Counted from the first letter of the stretch, positions 1 through 5,819 are shown. The stretch: DNA of 6,433 nucleotides from Deltaproteobacteria bacterium (GCA_012271025.1 JAAXHF010000134.1:1-6433); one strand, 5' to 3'. Translations and numbers: made by a program. The notes: generated by a model from the sequence alone, not told the origin.

Positions 1-39
1 AAACCCGCCCCTACCCGCTTCCATCAAACTGTCGTGTAG
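1..39 (+). other. Possible 3' end of an upstream gene
   Basis: Frame 1 from the left edge is open for twelve codons and stops at TAG 37-39. This could be the tail of a preceding same-strand gene, since a hairpin follows it directly at 43-63. Twelve codons carry no recognisable motif, and the other two forward frames are also open here, so this is only a possibility. Extending the sequence leftward would decide it. Confidence 0.2.
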
Positions 40-42
40 TCA

Positions 43-63
43 GCTCCCGCCGGGGGAGGGAGC
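43..63. terminator. GC-rich stem-loop upstream of the first LLM gene
   Basis: GCTCCC at 43-48 is the reverse complement of GGGAGC at 58-63, giving a 6-bp stem with a 9-nt loop. An alternative register pairs CTCCC (44-48) with GGGAG (54-58) around a 5-nt loop. It lies between a possible upstream stop (37-39) and the first clear gene. No T-run follows, so it is not a textbook intrinsic terminator and could equally be a leader structure. Confidence 0.3.
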
Positions 64-76
64 CGCCACCCGCCCC

Positions 77-86
77 AGCCCGGGCT
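77..86. repeat. Perfect 10-bp palindrome in the leader
   Basis: AGCCCGGGCT reads identically on both strands. Beyond one mismatched position on each side, CC and GG pair again, giving a 16-nt imperfect dyad (74-89) about 45 nt before the first start codon. It could be an operator half-site arrangement. In such GC-rich DNA a palindrome of this size can also arise by chance, and no second copy was noticed in the window. Confidence 0.2.
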
Positions 87-132
87 TGGTTGAGCAGCGG
101 GCAGCTGTTCGGTCCGCCCAGAGGAGGACGGT

Positions 133-1128
133 ATGCAAATCGGGCTGAGTCTGAACGGCGATCAGGTCACGCTCGAAGAAACCCTCCAGTTTGCCCGCCA
201 GGCCGAGGCCCAGGGCTTTGCCTCGATCTGGGTGCCCGAAGCCTGGCGGGACGCCTTCGTGCCTCTGACCGCCATCGCCCTGCAAACCAGCCGGATTCGC
301 ATTGGCACCGCCATCGCTCTGGCTATGGCACGCAGCCCGGTGCTGATGGAAAAGGCGGCCGCGTCACTCGACGAGCTGTCCCACGGTCGCCTCACCCTCG
401 GCATCGGTCCCGGCCCAAAAGCCTGGAATGAGAATTGGCACGGCGTCACGTTTCACCCGCCGGCCGCCTACATCCGGGAATACACCGAGGTGTTGCGGCT
501 GATGTGGTCGGCCCACTCGGGGAGGCGCATCAGCTACGCCGGAACCTATCTCAATATCACCGACTATGAGCGCTTCGGGCGGCCGTACCGGGAGCGCATT
601 CCGATCTACTTCGGGGCGGTCATGCCGCGCTTTCTGCGGGCCGCCGGGGCGACGGCCGACGGCTTGTGCGTGGCCTCTTTTCATACCACCCGCTATCTGC
701 GCGAAGTCGTCCAGCCCAACCTCAAGGCCGGACGCGGATCGACAGACCGCAAGCCGGAGGTAATCGCAACCGTCATCTGCGCGGTCGATCCCGACGGCGA
801 CGCGGCCAGACAGCGGGTCAAGGGCCAGCTGGCCTTTTACGCCAGCATTCCGTACTACGATGTGGTGCTCGACCTGCACGCCTTCGACCGGGACAAAACG
901 CGTATCCGCGAGGCAGCCCAACGCGGCGATAGCGCCGGGATGATCGCCGGGGTGAGCGACGAGATGGTGGAGCAGGTGGCTATTGCCGGCACCCCGCAGG
1001 AATGCCGCCAGCAGCTGGCCCGGCACGAAGGGCTGGTCGATGAGTTGATCTTCACCTCACCCTCGTTCGGTCTGGACCCGGCCGAGATTGTGCGCAATCA
1101 CCGGCAGCTCCTGGACGCATTTCCCTAG
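133..1128 (+). CDS. LLM class F420/FMN-dependent oxidoreductase 1
   Basis: 331-aa member of the bacterial luciferase-like family, (beta/alpha)8 enzymes that use F420 or FMN for hydride transfer or monooxygenation. It is probably cytosolic, as no signal peptide or membrane segment is seen. Family marks are the N-terminal strand MQIGLSL (1-7), the 'GFASIWVPEAW' strand (28-38), RIRIGTA (55-61), the conserved block with LDELSHGRLTLGIGPG (79-94), and the C-terminal gate IAGTPQEC (284-291), typical of this family's 'GTP-E' loop. The length is normal. The ATG at 133 is chosen because GAGGAGG (121-127) sits 5 nt before it and the protein begins directly with the first beta strand. It is the first gene of the likely operon, 34 nt before a second, clearly different LLM gene. 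The F420-dependent subtype (Mer-like, reductase or monooxygenase) and the substrate cannot be fixed from sequence; FMN use is possible. Confidence 0.88.
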   Translation: MQIGLSLNGDQVTLEETLQFARQAEAQGFASIWVPEAWRDAFVPLTAIALQTSRIRIGTAIALAMARSPVLMEKAAASLDELSHGRLTLGIGPGPKAWNENWHGVTFHPPAAYIREYTEVLRLMWSAHSGRRISYAGTYLNITDYERFGRPYRERIPIYFGAVMPRFLRAAGATADGLCVASFHTTRYLREVVQPNLKAGRGSTDRKPEVIATVICAVDPDGDAARQRVKGQLAFYASIPYYDVVLDLHAFDRDKTRIREAAQRGDSAGMIAGVSDEMVEQVAIAGTPQECRQQLARHEGLVDELIFTSPSFGLDPAEIVRNHRQLLDAFP

Positions 1129-1151
1129 GGCGTGCCATGGGCCAGCCCCAG

Positions 1152-1157
1152 AAAGGA
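1152..1157 (+). promoter_or_regulatory. Ribosome binding site fixing the start of LLM gene 2
   Basis: AAAGGA lies 5 nt before ATG 1163. The reading frame is open further upstream to an ATG at 1088 inside the end of gene 1, but the added 25 residues have no family similarity. The first beta strand of the LLM fold begins at 1163, so this site marks the real start. Confidence 0.65.
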
Positions 1158-1162
1158 TCGCC

Positions 1163-2011
1163 ATGCCCTATCCGGTTCGCTTCGGCATCCAGACTCCCCA
1201 GCAGAACAGCAACGCCTGGCCCGACATGCTGTCCATGTGGCAGGAAGTCGAGCAGCTCGGCTTTGATACAGCCTGGGTGTTCGACCATTTCCTGCCCATT
1301 TTTTCCGATCCGACCGGTCCCTGCATGGAGGGCTGGACCAGCCTGGCGGCTCTGGCCATGGCGACCAGCCAGATCCGGCTCGGCGTCATGGTCAGCGGCA
1401 ACACCTACCGTAATCCGGGCGTGCTGGCCAAGATCGCCACGACCGTCGATATCATCAGCCGTGGGCGTCTGATCCTGGGCATGGGCGGCGGCTGGTTTGC
1501 GCGTGAACACGCGGCCTTCGGCATCCCGTTTCCCGGCATCGGCGAACGCCTGGGCCGGCTCGAGGAGTCCCTGAGCGTCATCAAGCAGCTGTGGAGCCAG
1601 GACACCACCAGTTATACCGGACGCTACTATCAGCTGGACGACGCGCCGTTCCTGCCCAAACCGGTCCAGCAGCCGCACCCGCCGATCCTGGTCGGCGCCT
1701 CGGGCGAACGGGTAGCGCTGGGCATTGTCGCCCGCCACGCCGATATGTGGAACAGCTTTGGGCCACCGGCGCTGTTCCGGCACAAGATCGCCAAGCTGGC
1801 CGAGCACTGCCAGCGCATCGGGCGTGACCCGGACACGATAGAAAAGTCAGTCCTGGTGACCGGCATGTTTGCGCCCGACAAGGCCCACGGGCAGGTCGCG
1901 GATTATGTGGACGCCGGGGTGACCCATATCATCTTTTCGGTTGAAGCCGAGCAGGACCGGGAAGCGATCCGGGCCTTTGCCCGGGACGTCATGCCGGCCT
2001 TTCGGACCTGA
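1163..2011 (+). CDS. LLM class F420-dependent oxidoreductase 2 (Rv1855c-like)
   Basis: 282-aa luciferase-like enzyme. The opening MPYPVRFGIQTPQQ, the 'GFDTAWVFDHFLPIFSDP' stretch (33-50), CMEGWTSLAALAMATS (54-69), IRLGVMVSGNTYRNP (71-85) and GRLILGMGGGWFAREHAAFGIPFP (101-124, in two adjoining pieces) match my recollection of the actinobacterial Rv1855c/TIGR03560 group of probable F420-dependent oxidoreductases. The PHPPILVG strand (171-178) before the cofactor phosphate-binding region is also typical. The enzyme should be cytosolic and bind F420 or FMN; the substrate is unknown. It lies 34 nt after LLM gene 1 and 37 nt before the small GatC-like gene, so co-transcription is likely. It is not a recent tandem copy of gene 1: the two share only the general family blocks and differ throughout their N-terminal active-site loops. 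The family call is firm and the F420 preference is inferred from subfamily resemblance. Confidence 0.9.
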   Translation: MPYPVRFGIQTPQQNSNAWPDMLSMWQEVEQLGFDTAWVFDHFLPIFSDPTGPCMEGWTSLAALAMATSQIRLGVMVSGNTYRNPGVLAKIATTVDIISRGRLILGMGGGWFAREHAAFGIPFPGIGERLGRLEESLSVIKQLWSQDTTSYTGRYYQLDDAPFLPKPVQQPHPPILVGASGERVALGIVARHADMWNSFGPPALFRHKIAKLAEHCQRIGRDPDTIEKSVLVTGMFAPDKAHGQVADYVDAGVTHIIFSVEAEQDREAIRAFARDVMPAFRT

Positions 2012-2031
2012 CGGCCACCGTCTGGCAGCAC

Positions 2032-2039
2032 AAAGGAGG
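2032..2039 (+). promoter_or_regulatory. Ribosome binding site of the small GatC-like gene
   Basis: AAAGGAGG lies 9 nt before ATG 2049. It rules out the alternative upstream TTG in the same frame (1941), which would overlap the end of LLM gene 2 by 71 nt and add 36 residues of low-complexity basic sequence. Confidence 0.7.
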
Positions 2040-2048
2040 ACACGCGCA

Positions 2049-2288
2049 ATGGACACCAAAGACATCATCGTCGCCAAGCTGGCCGAGTGGGACCTGGAGC
2101 TGAGCGACGCCGAGCTTGAACAGTTGGTCGAGCCGTATGAAAACCTGCTGCGCTGGCGCGGGACGGTCGAGGACATGCTCCGTGCCCGGCCGATTGCCGA
2201 AGGCATGCAGTTTCCCGAGAGCGAGCCCCTGCTGAGCCACGCGCTCGACAAGAGTGACAAGAGTGACAAGAAAGGAGGTGCCGCATGA
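2049..2288 (+). CDS. GatC/AtzG-like small amidase partner protein
   Basis: 79-aa, acidic, mostly helical small protein. Its N-terminal half (about residues 5-45) has the pattern of GatC and AtzG: a first helix, then 'LELSDAELEQL' (16-26), then a second helix ending LLRWRGTVEDML (33-44). A proline-containing extended tail follows (MQFPESEPLL, 53-62). In GatCAB and in the AtzE-AtzG cyanurate-pathway complex, such proteins wrap the amidase as a structural partner. The C-terminus is unusual: a lysine-rich DKS-DKS-DKK tail built from 9-bp DNA repeats. The stop overlaps the amidase start by 4 nt (ATGA at 2285-2288), so equal production of the two proteins is likely. No sequence identity to AtzG was computed, and the assignment rests on size, helix pattern and context. 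It could instead be an unrelated small helical protein. Confidence 0.6.
   Translation: MDTKDIIVAKLAEWDLELSDAELEQLVEPYENLLRWRGTVEDMLRARPIAEGMQFPESEPLLSHALDKSDKSDKKGGAA
2247..2273 (+). repeat. Three 9-bp tandem units (GACAAGAGT)
   Basis: Two perfect copies of GACAAGAGT (2247-2255, 2256-2264) are followed by a third differing only in its last two bases (2265-2273). They are in frame and encode DKS-DKS-DKK at the end of the small GatC-like protein. The third copy runs into the Shine-Dalgarno sequence of the amidase. Gain or loss of a unit would lengthen the tail without a frameshift. Confidence 0.8.
2271..2279 (+). promoter_or_regulatory. Near-consensus ribosome binding site of the amidase
   Basis: AAAGGAGGT is an almost complete complement of the 16S rRNA 3' end, 5 nt before ATG 2285. 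It lies inside the coding sequence of the small partner gene, so ribosomes finishing that gene can restart on the amidase. This supports 2285 as the amidase start. Confidence 0.75.
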
Positions 2289-3685
2289 GCGCCGACCACG
2301 ACCTCGTGTATGTGTCGATTGCCGAGCTGTCGGACCGGATTCGGACCAAGGACATTTCTCCGGTCGAGGTGGTCCGGGCCACGCTGGACCGCATAGACCG
2401 GCTCGAGCCGCAGCTCAACGCCTATAATACCGTCTTCGCCGATCAAGCCGTGGCCGAGGCGCGCCAGGCCGAGGCCGACATCGGGCGTGGAGACTACCGG
2501 GGCCCTTTGCACGGCATTCCCATCGGCATCAAGGACATCTATGAGTGCGGGCCGACGACCTGCGGCTCGGAGTCGCTGGCCGACTACGTTGCCGACCAGG
2601 ACTGCACCTCAGTCGCCAAACTCAAACAGGCCGGGGCGATTGTGGTCGGCAAAACCGCAACCTACGAGTTTGCCTACGGCTTTCCCACCACCCAGTCGTA
2701 TTTCAAGCCGACACGCAATCCGTGGAGCCTGGACCACGACGCCGGTGGTTCGAGCAGCGGCACCGCCGCCTCGACCGCGGCCGGCCTGGCCTACGCCGGC
2801 ATGGGTTCGTGTACCGGCGGCTCCATCCGCTGGCCGGCTCAGGCGTGCGGGATTGTCGGACTGAAGGCGACCTACGGGCGGGTCAGTCGGGCGGGCGTCT
2901 ACCCCTTGTCGTGGAGTCTGGACCACACCGGTCCGCTGGCCCGCAGCGTGACCGACGCGGCGCTGATGCTCCAGGGCTGCGCGGGCTACGATCCGCTCGA
3001 TCCCGCCTCGGCCAAGGTGCCGGTGCCCGATTTCACGGCCAAGCTTAGCCAGGATGTCACGGGCCTGCGCATCGGCCTGCTGCGTTCGCTGTACGAGGAC
3101 AGCTGCGATCCAAAGCTGCTCGGGCCGTATAACGCGGCGGTCCAGAAGTTTGCCGACCTTGGTGCGCAGGTCGTTGACCTGCCGTCGATCAGCCTGACCC
3201 AGATGCAGGCCATTGAGTGGCCGGGCCTGTTTGCCGACTGTGCGACGATTCACGTCAACAACGTGCGCCACGCGGGCGACAAGTACAACCCGCACGCCAA
3301 GCTGTACGTGGCCTACGGGCTGCTGGTCAGCGGGGCGCAGTATCTGATGGGCGCCCAGGCTCGGGCTCAGGTCCGGGACGATTTGATCAATGCGCTCGAA
3401 ACCGAGGTGGACGTGCTCATGCTGCCGACCTCGGGTTTCCAGGTCAACACCATTCAGGACAGCTCGCCGGGACCCAGCATTGTGTCGAGATCCTTCTCGG
3501 TCTACACCCCGATCTTCAACTTCACCGGGCTGCCGGCCCTTCAGGTGCCGTGCGGTTTTGATACGGATGGATTGCCGGTCGGCTTCCAGCTCGCCGGCCT
3601 GCCCTTTGATGAAGCCACGATCTGTCAGGTGGGCCACGCCTACGAGCAGGCAACCGACTGGCATACCCGCCATCCGGAGCTGTGA
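2285..3685 (+). CDS. Amidase signature family hydrolase (AtzE/GatA-like)
   Basis: 466-aa full-length amidase signature (AS) enzyme that hydrolyses a C(O)-N bond, probably cytosolic. The Ser-cisSer-Lys triad is visible: K83 in GIPIGIKD (77-84), cis-Ser S156 in AGGSSSGTAAS (153-163) and nucleophile S180 in CTGGSIRWPAQ (176-186). The 24-residue spacing between the serines equals that of FAAH and GatA. Other family marks are GKTATYEFA (122-130), PTRNPW (142-147), CGIVGLKATYGRVSR (188-202) and the C-terminal FTGLPALQVPCG (413-424). The usual GTDTGGS is GSCTGGS here, with Cys at 176. It is translationally coupled to the preceding GatC/AtzG-like gene, as in atzG-atzE and gatC-gatA pairs. True GatA of tRNA amidation is unlikely: no gatB is present, and LLM and SDR genes surround it. 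Hydrolysis of a small amide, lactam, biuret or carbamate in a catabolic route is more likely. Family certain, substrate unknown. Confidence 0.92.
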   Translation: MSADHDLVYVSIAELSDRIRTKDISPVEVVRATLDRIDRLEPQLNAYNTVFADQAVAEARQAEADIGRGDYRGPLHGIPIGIKDIYECGPTTCGSESLADYVADQDCTSVAKLKQAGAIVVGKTATYEFAYGFPTTQSYFKPTRNPWSLDHDAGGSSSGTAASTAAGLAYAGMGSCTGGSIRWPAQACGIVGLKATYGRVSRAGVYPLSWSLDHTGPLARSVTDAALMLQGCAGYDPLDPASAKVPVPDFTAKLSQDVTGLRIGLLRSLYEDSCDPKLLGPYNAAVQKFADLGAQVVDLPSISLTQMQAIEWPGLFADCATIHVNNVRHAGDKYNPHAKLYVAYGLLVSGAQYLMGAQARAQVRDDLINALETEVDVLMLPTSGFQVNTIQDSSPGPSIVSRSFSVYTPIFNFTGLPALQVPCGFDTDGLPVGFQLAGLPFDEATICQVGHAYEQATDWHTRHPEL

Positions 3686-3702
3686 GGCGGACGCTACCCT
3701 TG

Positions 3703-3730
3703 GAGCCCGAATCCTGGTAACTAGGGGCTC
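3703..3730 (+). other. Short inverted repeat before the SDR gene
   Basis: GAGCCC (3703-3708) and GGGCTC (3725-3730) form a 6-bp stem with a 16-nt loop in the 60-nt gap between amidase and SDR. The right arm ends two bases before the SDR's AGGAGG (3733-3738), so the structure might affect translation initiation. No T-run follows, which argues against a terminator. Chance occurrence cannot be excluded. Confidence 0.25.
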
Positions 3731-3745
3731 ACAGGAGGACGCTGA

Positions 3746-4507
3746 ATGGCAGAGCTATTGAAGGACAAGGTTGCACTCATCACCGGTGGCAGTTCGGGCA
3801 TTGGCCGGGCGACCGCCCTGGCCTGTGCCCGCGAGGGCGCCAGGGTGGCGGTCGCCGACATCGCCACCACGGGCGGCCAGGAGACCGCCCGGCTGATCAC
3901 CCAGGCCGGCGGCGAGGCCATTTTCATTCAGGCCGATATGACCAAGGCGACCGAGCTGGAAGCCATGGTCAACACCGTCGTCGAGACCTACGGGCGGCTC
4001 GACTGCGCCCATAACAACGCCGGCATTGAGGGCGCGCTGGGCAAGACTGCGGTGTACGAAGAGACGGCCTGGGAGCAGGTCATCGCCATCAACCTGACTG
4101 GGGTGTGGCTGTGCATGAAGTACGAGATTCCGGCCATGCTCACAAACGGCGGCGGAGCGATTGTCAACACCGCCTCGGCCGCCGGCCTGTTGGGTGTACC
4201 GAATATGCCCGCCTACGCGGCCAGCAAACACGGCGTGGTCGGCCTGACCAGGACGGCCGCCCTGGAATACGCCAAGGCCGGGGTGCGGGTCAACGCGGTG
4301 TGCCCGGGCATTATTCAAACCCCGATGGTGTCGCGGCTGACCGGCGAGCGGCCGGGCATGTTTGAAAAAATCGCCACCGCCGAGCCGATTGGGCGGGTCG
4401 GCAAGCCGGAGGAAATCGCCGAGTCGGTGGTCTGGCTGTGTTCGGACGCCGCCTCGTTTGTGACCGGCCACGCCATGTCGGTCGACGGCGGCATTGTTGC
4501 CCAGTAG
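3746..4507 (+). CDS. SDR family NAD-dependent dehydrogenase
   Basis: 253-aa classical short-chain dehydrogenase/reductase, interconverting an alcohol and a ketone with a nicotinamide cofactor in the cytosol, usually as a tetramer. The Rossmann glycine motif TGGSSGIG is at 13-20. D38 ends the second beta strand (VADIA, 36-40), which favours NAD(H) over NADP(H). NNAG is at 90-93, and the catalytic tetrad is N116, S144, Y157 and K161 (YAASK 157-161). CPGIIQTPM (186-194) and the C-terminal SVDGG (245-249) are family-typical, and the length is standard. The start is set by AGGAGG (3733-3738), 7 nt before the ATG. It lies 60 nt after the amidase on the same strand. With the LLM enzymes nearby it could oxidise a hydroxyl made or exposed in the same pathway. 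Automatic names such as 'glucose 1-dehydrogenase' or '3-oxoacyl-ACP reductase' would be generic for this group, and nothing here supports either substrate. Confidence 0.93.
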   Translation: MAELLKDKVALITGGSSGIGRATALACAREGARVAVADIATTGGQETARLITQAGGEAIFIQADMTKATELEAMVNTVVETYGRLDCAHNNAGIEGALGKTAVYEETAWEQVIAINLTGVWLCMKYEIPAMLTNGGGAIVNTASAAGLLGVPNMPAYAASKHGVVGLTRTAALEYAKAGVRVNAVCPGIIQTPMVSRLTGERPGMFEKIATAEPIGRVGKPEEIAESVVWLCSDAASFVTGHAMSVDGGIVAQ

Positions 4508-4515
4508 CGAGACAC

Positions 4516-4565
4516 AAGACAACGGTGAGGCCCTCCCCGCTTCAGGCAGAACTCAGCGTTGTCTT
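4516..4565 (+). promoter_or_regulatory. Interrupted inverted repeat in the SDR-LLM3 gap
   Basis: AAGACAACG (4516-4524) is the exact reverse complement of CGTTGTCTT (4557-4565). After one G/G mismatch, TGAG (4526-4529) pairs with CTCA (4552-4555), so 13 of 14 positions pair around a 22-nt loop. The right arm ends three bases before the GAGGAG ribosome site (4568-4573) of LLM gene 3. It could be an mRNA leader structure controlling that site, a separated operator, or a weak transcription end. No T-run follows. Confidence 0.45.
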
Positions 4566-4567
4566 CT

Positions 4568-4573
4568 GAGGAG
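4568..4573 (+). promoter_or_regulatory. Ribosome binding site fixing the start of LLM gene 3
   Basis: GAGGAG lies 6 nt before ATG 4580. A TTG in the same frame at 4559 would place this site inside the gene and add seven non-conserved residues, so 4580 is preferred. The resulting MRYGLHVG is a normal LLM first strand. Confidence 0.7.
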
Positions 4574-4579
4574 ACACAC

Positions 4580-5473
4580 ATGCGGTACGGCTTACACGTA
4601 GGCGGCGGCGCGGTCATGGGCAAAAGCTCGGCCGCCCAGCAGATTGGCGAACTGGCCGAAGAACTCGGCTACGACGGTATTGTGACCGGCGACCACATCA
4701 CCATCCCCAAGGAGATCGGCTCGACCTATCCGTATACCAAGCTGGCCGAGTCCATGGGCTACAATCCTTACGCCGTGTTCACCACCATGGACTGGCTGGA
4801 CGCCTTCACCGTCCTGGGTCTGCTGGTGCCGGTGACCAAGACGGTCCGCCTGGGCACCAGCGTCACGATTGTGCCCTATCGCCACCCCCTGGACATGGCC
4901 CGGGTGGTGGCCAGCCTGGACGTGGCCTCGGGCGGACGGATTATTTTCGGGGCCGGAGTCGGCTGGATGCGCGAAGAGTTCGAGCTGCTCGGCGTGCCGT
5001 ACAAGGAGCGCGCTCCGCGTACGCGCGAATATCTGCGTGTCATGCAGGAGGTGTGGAGCGCCGACAGCCCCCGCTTTGACGGCCAGTATGTCCAGATCGA
5101 CAAAGACCTGCACTTCGCTCCCAGGCCGATCCAAAAGCCCCATCCGCCCATCTGGGTCGGTGGAGAATCCACGCCGGCCTTAAGACGGGTGGTCGAATTC
5201 GGCGCGGGCTGGCATATCGGCCCGGTCGATATCGAGGATGTCCGGCCGCGCTTCGATGAGCTGAGAGGGCTGATGGAAGCCGCCGGTCGCACGTATGACG
5301 AGCTGGAGATTACCTGGATGGTCGATACGACGCGTACCGACGCGGCCGCAATCCGGGCCTATCGCGACCTCGGGGTGCACGGCTTATACGTGACTACGGC
5401 CAGCGCCGATCCCGACGAGGCGTGTGCGATCATGCGTGACTTTCCAAAGAAGGTGCAGGACGCGGTGGGCTGA
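4580..5473 (+). CDS. LLM class F420-dependent oxidoreductase 3 (Rv2161c-like)
   Basis: 297-aa luciferase-like enzyme, probably cytosolic. Marks include 'ELAEELGYDGIVTGDHI' (24-40), VRLGTSVTIVPYRHPLDMAR (89-108), LDVASGGR (113-120), FGAGVGWMREEFELLGVPY (123-141), KPHPPIWVGGES (186-197) and a C-terminal strand GVHGLYV (265-271). The paired motifs 'LGTSV-PYRHP' and 'GVGWMREEFELLGVP' fit my recollection of the Rv2161c/TIGR03619 group of probable F420-dependent oxidoreductases. It is a third LLM type, distinct from the two upstream copies, so the cluster gathered different members and did not amplify one. It lies 72 nt after the SDR, with an inverted repeat in the gap, and may be in the same transcription unit or under separate control. 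The reaction (reductase or monooxygenase) and substrate are unknown. Confidence 0.9.
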   Translation: MRYGLHVGGGAVMGKSSAAQQIGELAEELGYDGIVTGDHITIPKEIGSTYPYTKLAESMGYNPYAVFTTMDWLDAFTVLGLLVPVTKTVRLGTSVTIVPYRHPLDMARVVASLDVASGGRIIFGAGVGWMREEFELLGVPYKERAPRTREYLRVMQEVWSADSPRFDGQYVQIDKDLHFAPRPIQKPHPPIWVGGESTPALRRVVEFGAGWHIGPVDIEDVRPRFDELRGLMEAAGRTYDELEITWMVDTTRTDAAAIRAYRDLGVHGLYVTTASADPDEACAIMRDFPKKVQDAVG

Positions 5474-5480
5474 TCGTCTA

Positions 5481-5515
5481 TCATGGCAGAGAGCCCGCTC
5501 TGGCTCCGGTCATGA
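5481..5515. other. Weak compound hairpin after LLM gene 3
   Basis: CAGAG (5487-5491) pairs with CTCTG (5498-5502) around a 6-nt loop, and the outer TCATG (5481-5485) pairs with CATGA (5511-5515). A competing stem pairs GAGCC (5491-5495) with GGCTC (5502-5506). It begins 8 nt after the LLM3 stop. It might end the transcription unit or mark the boundary to the next small gene. There is no T-run and the internal loop is asymmetric, so the call is weak. Confidence 0.25.
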
Positions 5516-5558
5516 CGAAGGGACGAGAGCCTGAGCCTGATCTCTGGGAGATTGTGGT

Positions 5559-5819
5559 ATGTCTGCTATTGCATTTGACACCCTGGCCTATGCCAAAAGA
5601 CTCAAACACGCCGGCGTCCCCGAGGCCCAGGCCGAAGTGCAAGCCGAGGCAATGGCCGAACTGGTCGAAGAACGGCTTGCCACCAAACGGGATCTTCAGG
5701 CACTTGAAGAACGACTAATCTACCGGATGCAGGAGCTGGAATACAAACTCACATTTCGGCTCGGCTCTATGATGGTTGGCGCAGTCGGCTTGGTCGCCGC
5801 CCTGGTCAAATTACTCTGA
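5559..5819 (+). CDS. Small coiled-coil membrane protein (DUF1640/CCDC90-like)
   Basis: 86-aa protein. Residues 1-20 (starting MSAIAFDTLAYAKRL) and the following Glu/Ala-rich helix (22-39) lead into a charged coiled-coil region 'ATKRDLQALEERL' (41-53) continuing to about 67. A hydrophobic helix, 69-85, ends the protein just before the last residues KLL and is probably a single membrane anchor. This layout matches my recollection of the bacterial DUF1640 (CCDC90-like) family, whose role in bacteria is undefined. Relatives in mitochondria (MCUR1/CCDC90) are membrane-anchored coiled-coil trimers. GGGAG (5546-5550), 8 nt before the ATG, supports the start. It lies 85 nt after LLM gene 3 and is convergent with the crotonase gene 23 nt away. 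It does not look like part of the catabolic set. Short genes of this family are often found alone or in multiple copies. Confidence 0.75.
   Translation: MSAIAFDTLAYAKRLKHAGVPEAQAEVQAEAMAELVEERLATKRDLQALEERLIYRMQELEYKLTFRLGSMMVGAVGLVAALVKLL

Noticed and set aside
1088..1162. Upstream ATG extension of LLM gene 2
   Set aside because: The extra 25 residues fall inside the end of gene 1 and lack similarity. AAAGGA and the first conserved strand point to 1163.
1052..2512. Two - strand open frames (1052-1807, 1847-2512) under LLM gene 2 and the small gene
   Set aside because: They are composition-driven shadows of genes supported by ribosome sites and family motifs. They would also run against the operon.
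2609..3673. 354-codon open frame on the - strand opposite the amidase
   Set aside because: It lies antisense to a complete amidase with an intact triad. High GC and codon bias commonly keep the antisense frame open, and the translation has no recognisable domain.
2285..3685. Amidase as GatA of the tRNA-dependent amidotransferase
   Set aside because: A small GatC-like gene precedes it, but no gatB follows, the neighbours are catabolic redox genes, and the motif before the nucleophile is atypical. A metabolic amidase is more likely.
3755..4522. 255-codon open frame on the - strand opposite the SDR
   Set aside because: It mirrors a full SDR with all catalytic residues. The product is Gly/His/Arg-rich with no family motif.
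5512..5718. 68-codon + strand open frame starting at ATG 5512
   Set aside because: It has no ribosome site, is proline/lysine-rich low-complexity sequence, and overlaps the better-supported coiled-coil gene in another frame.
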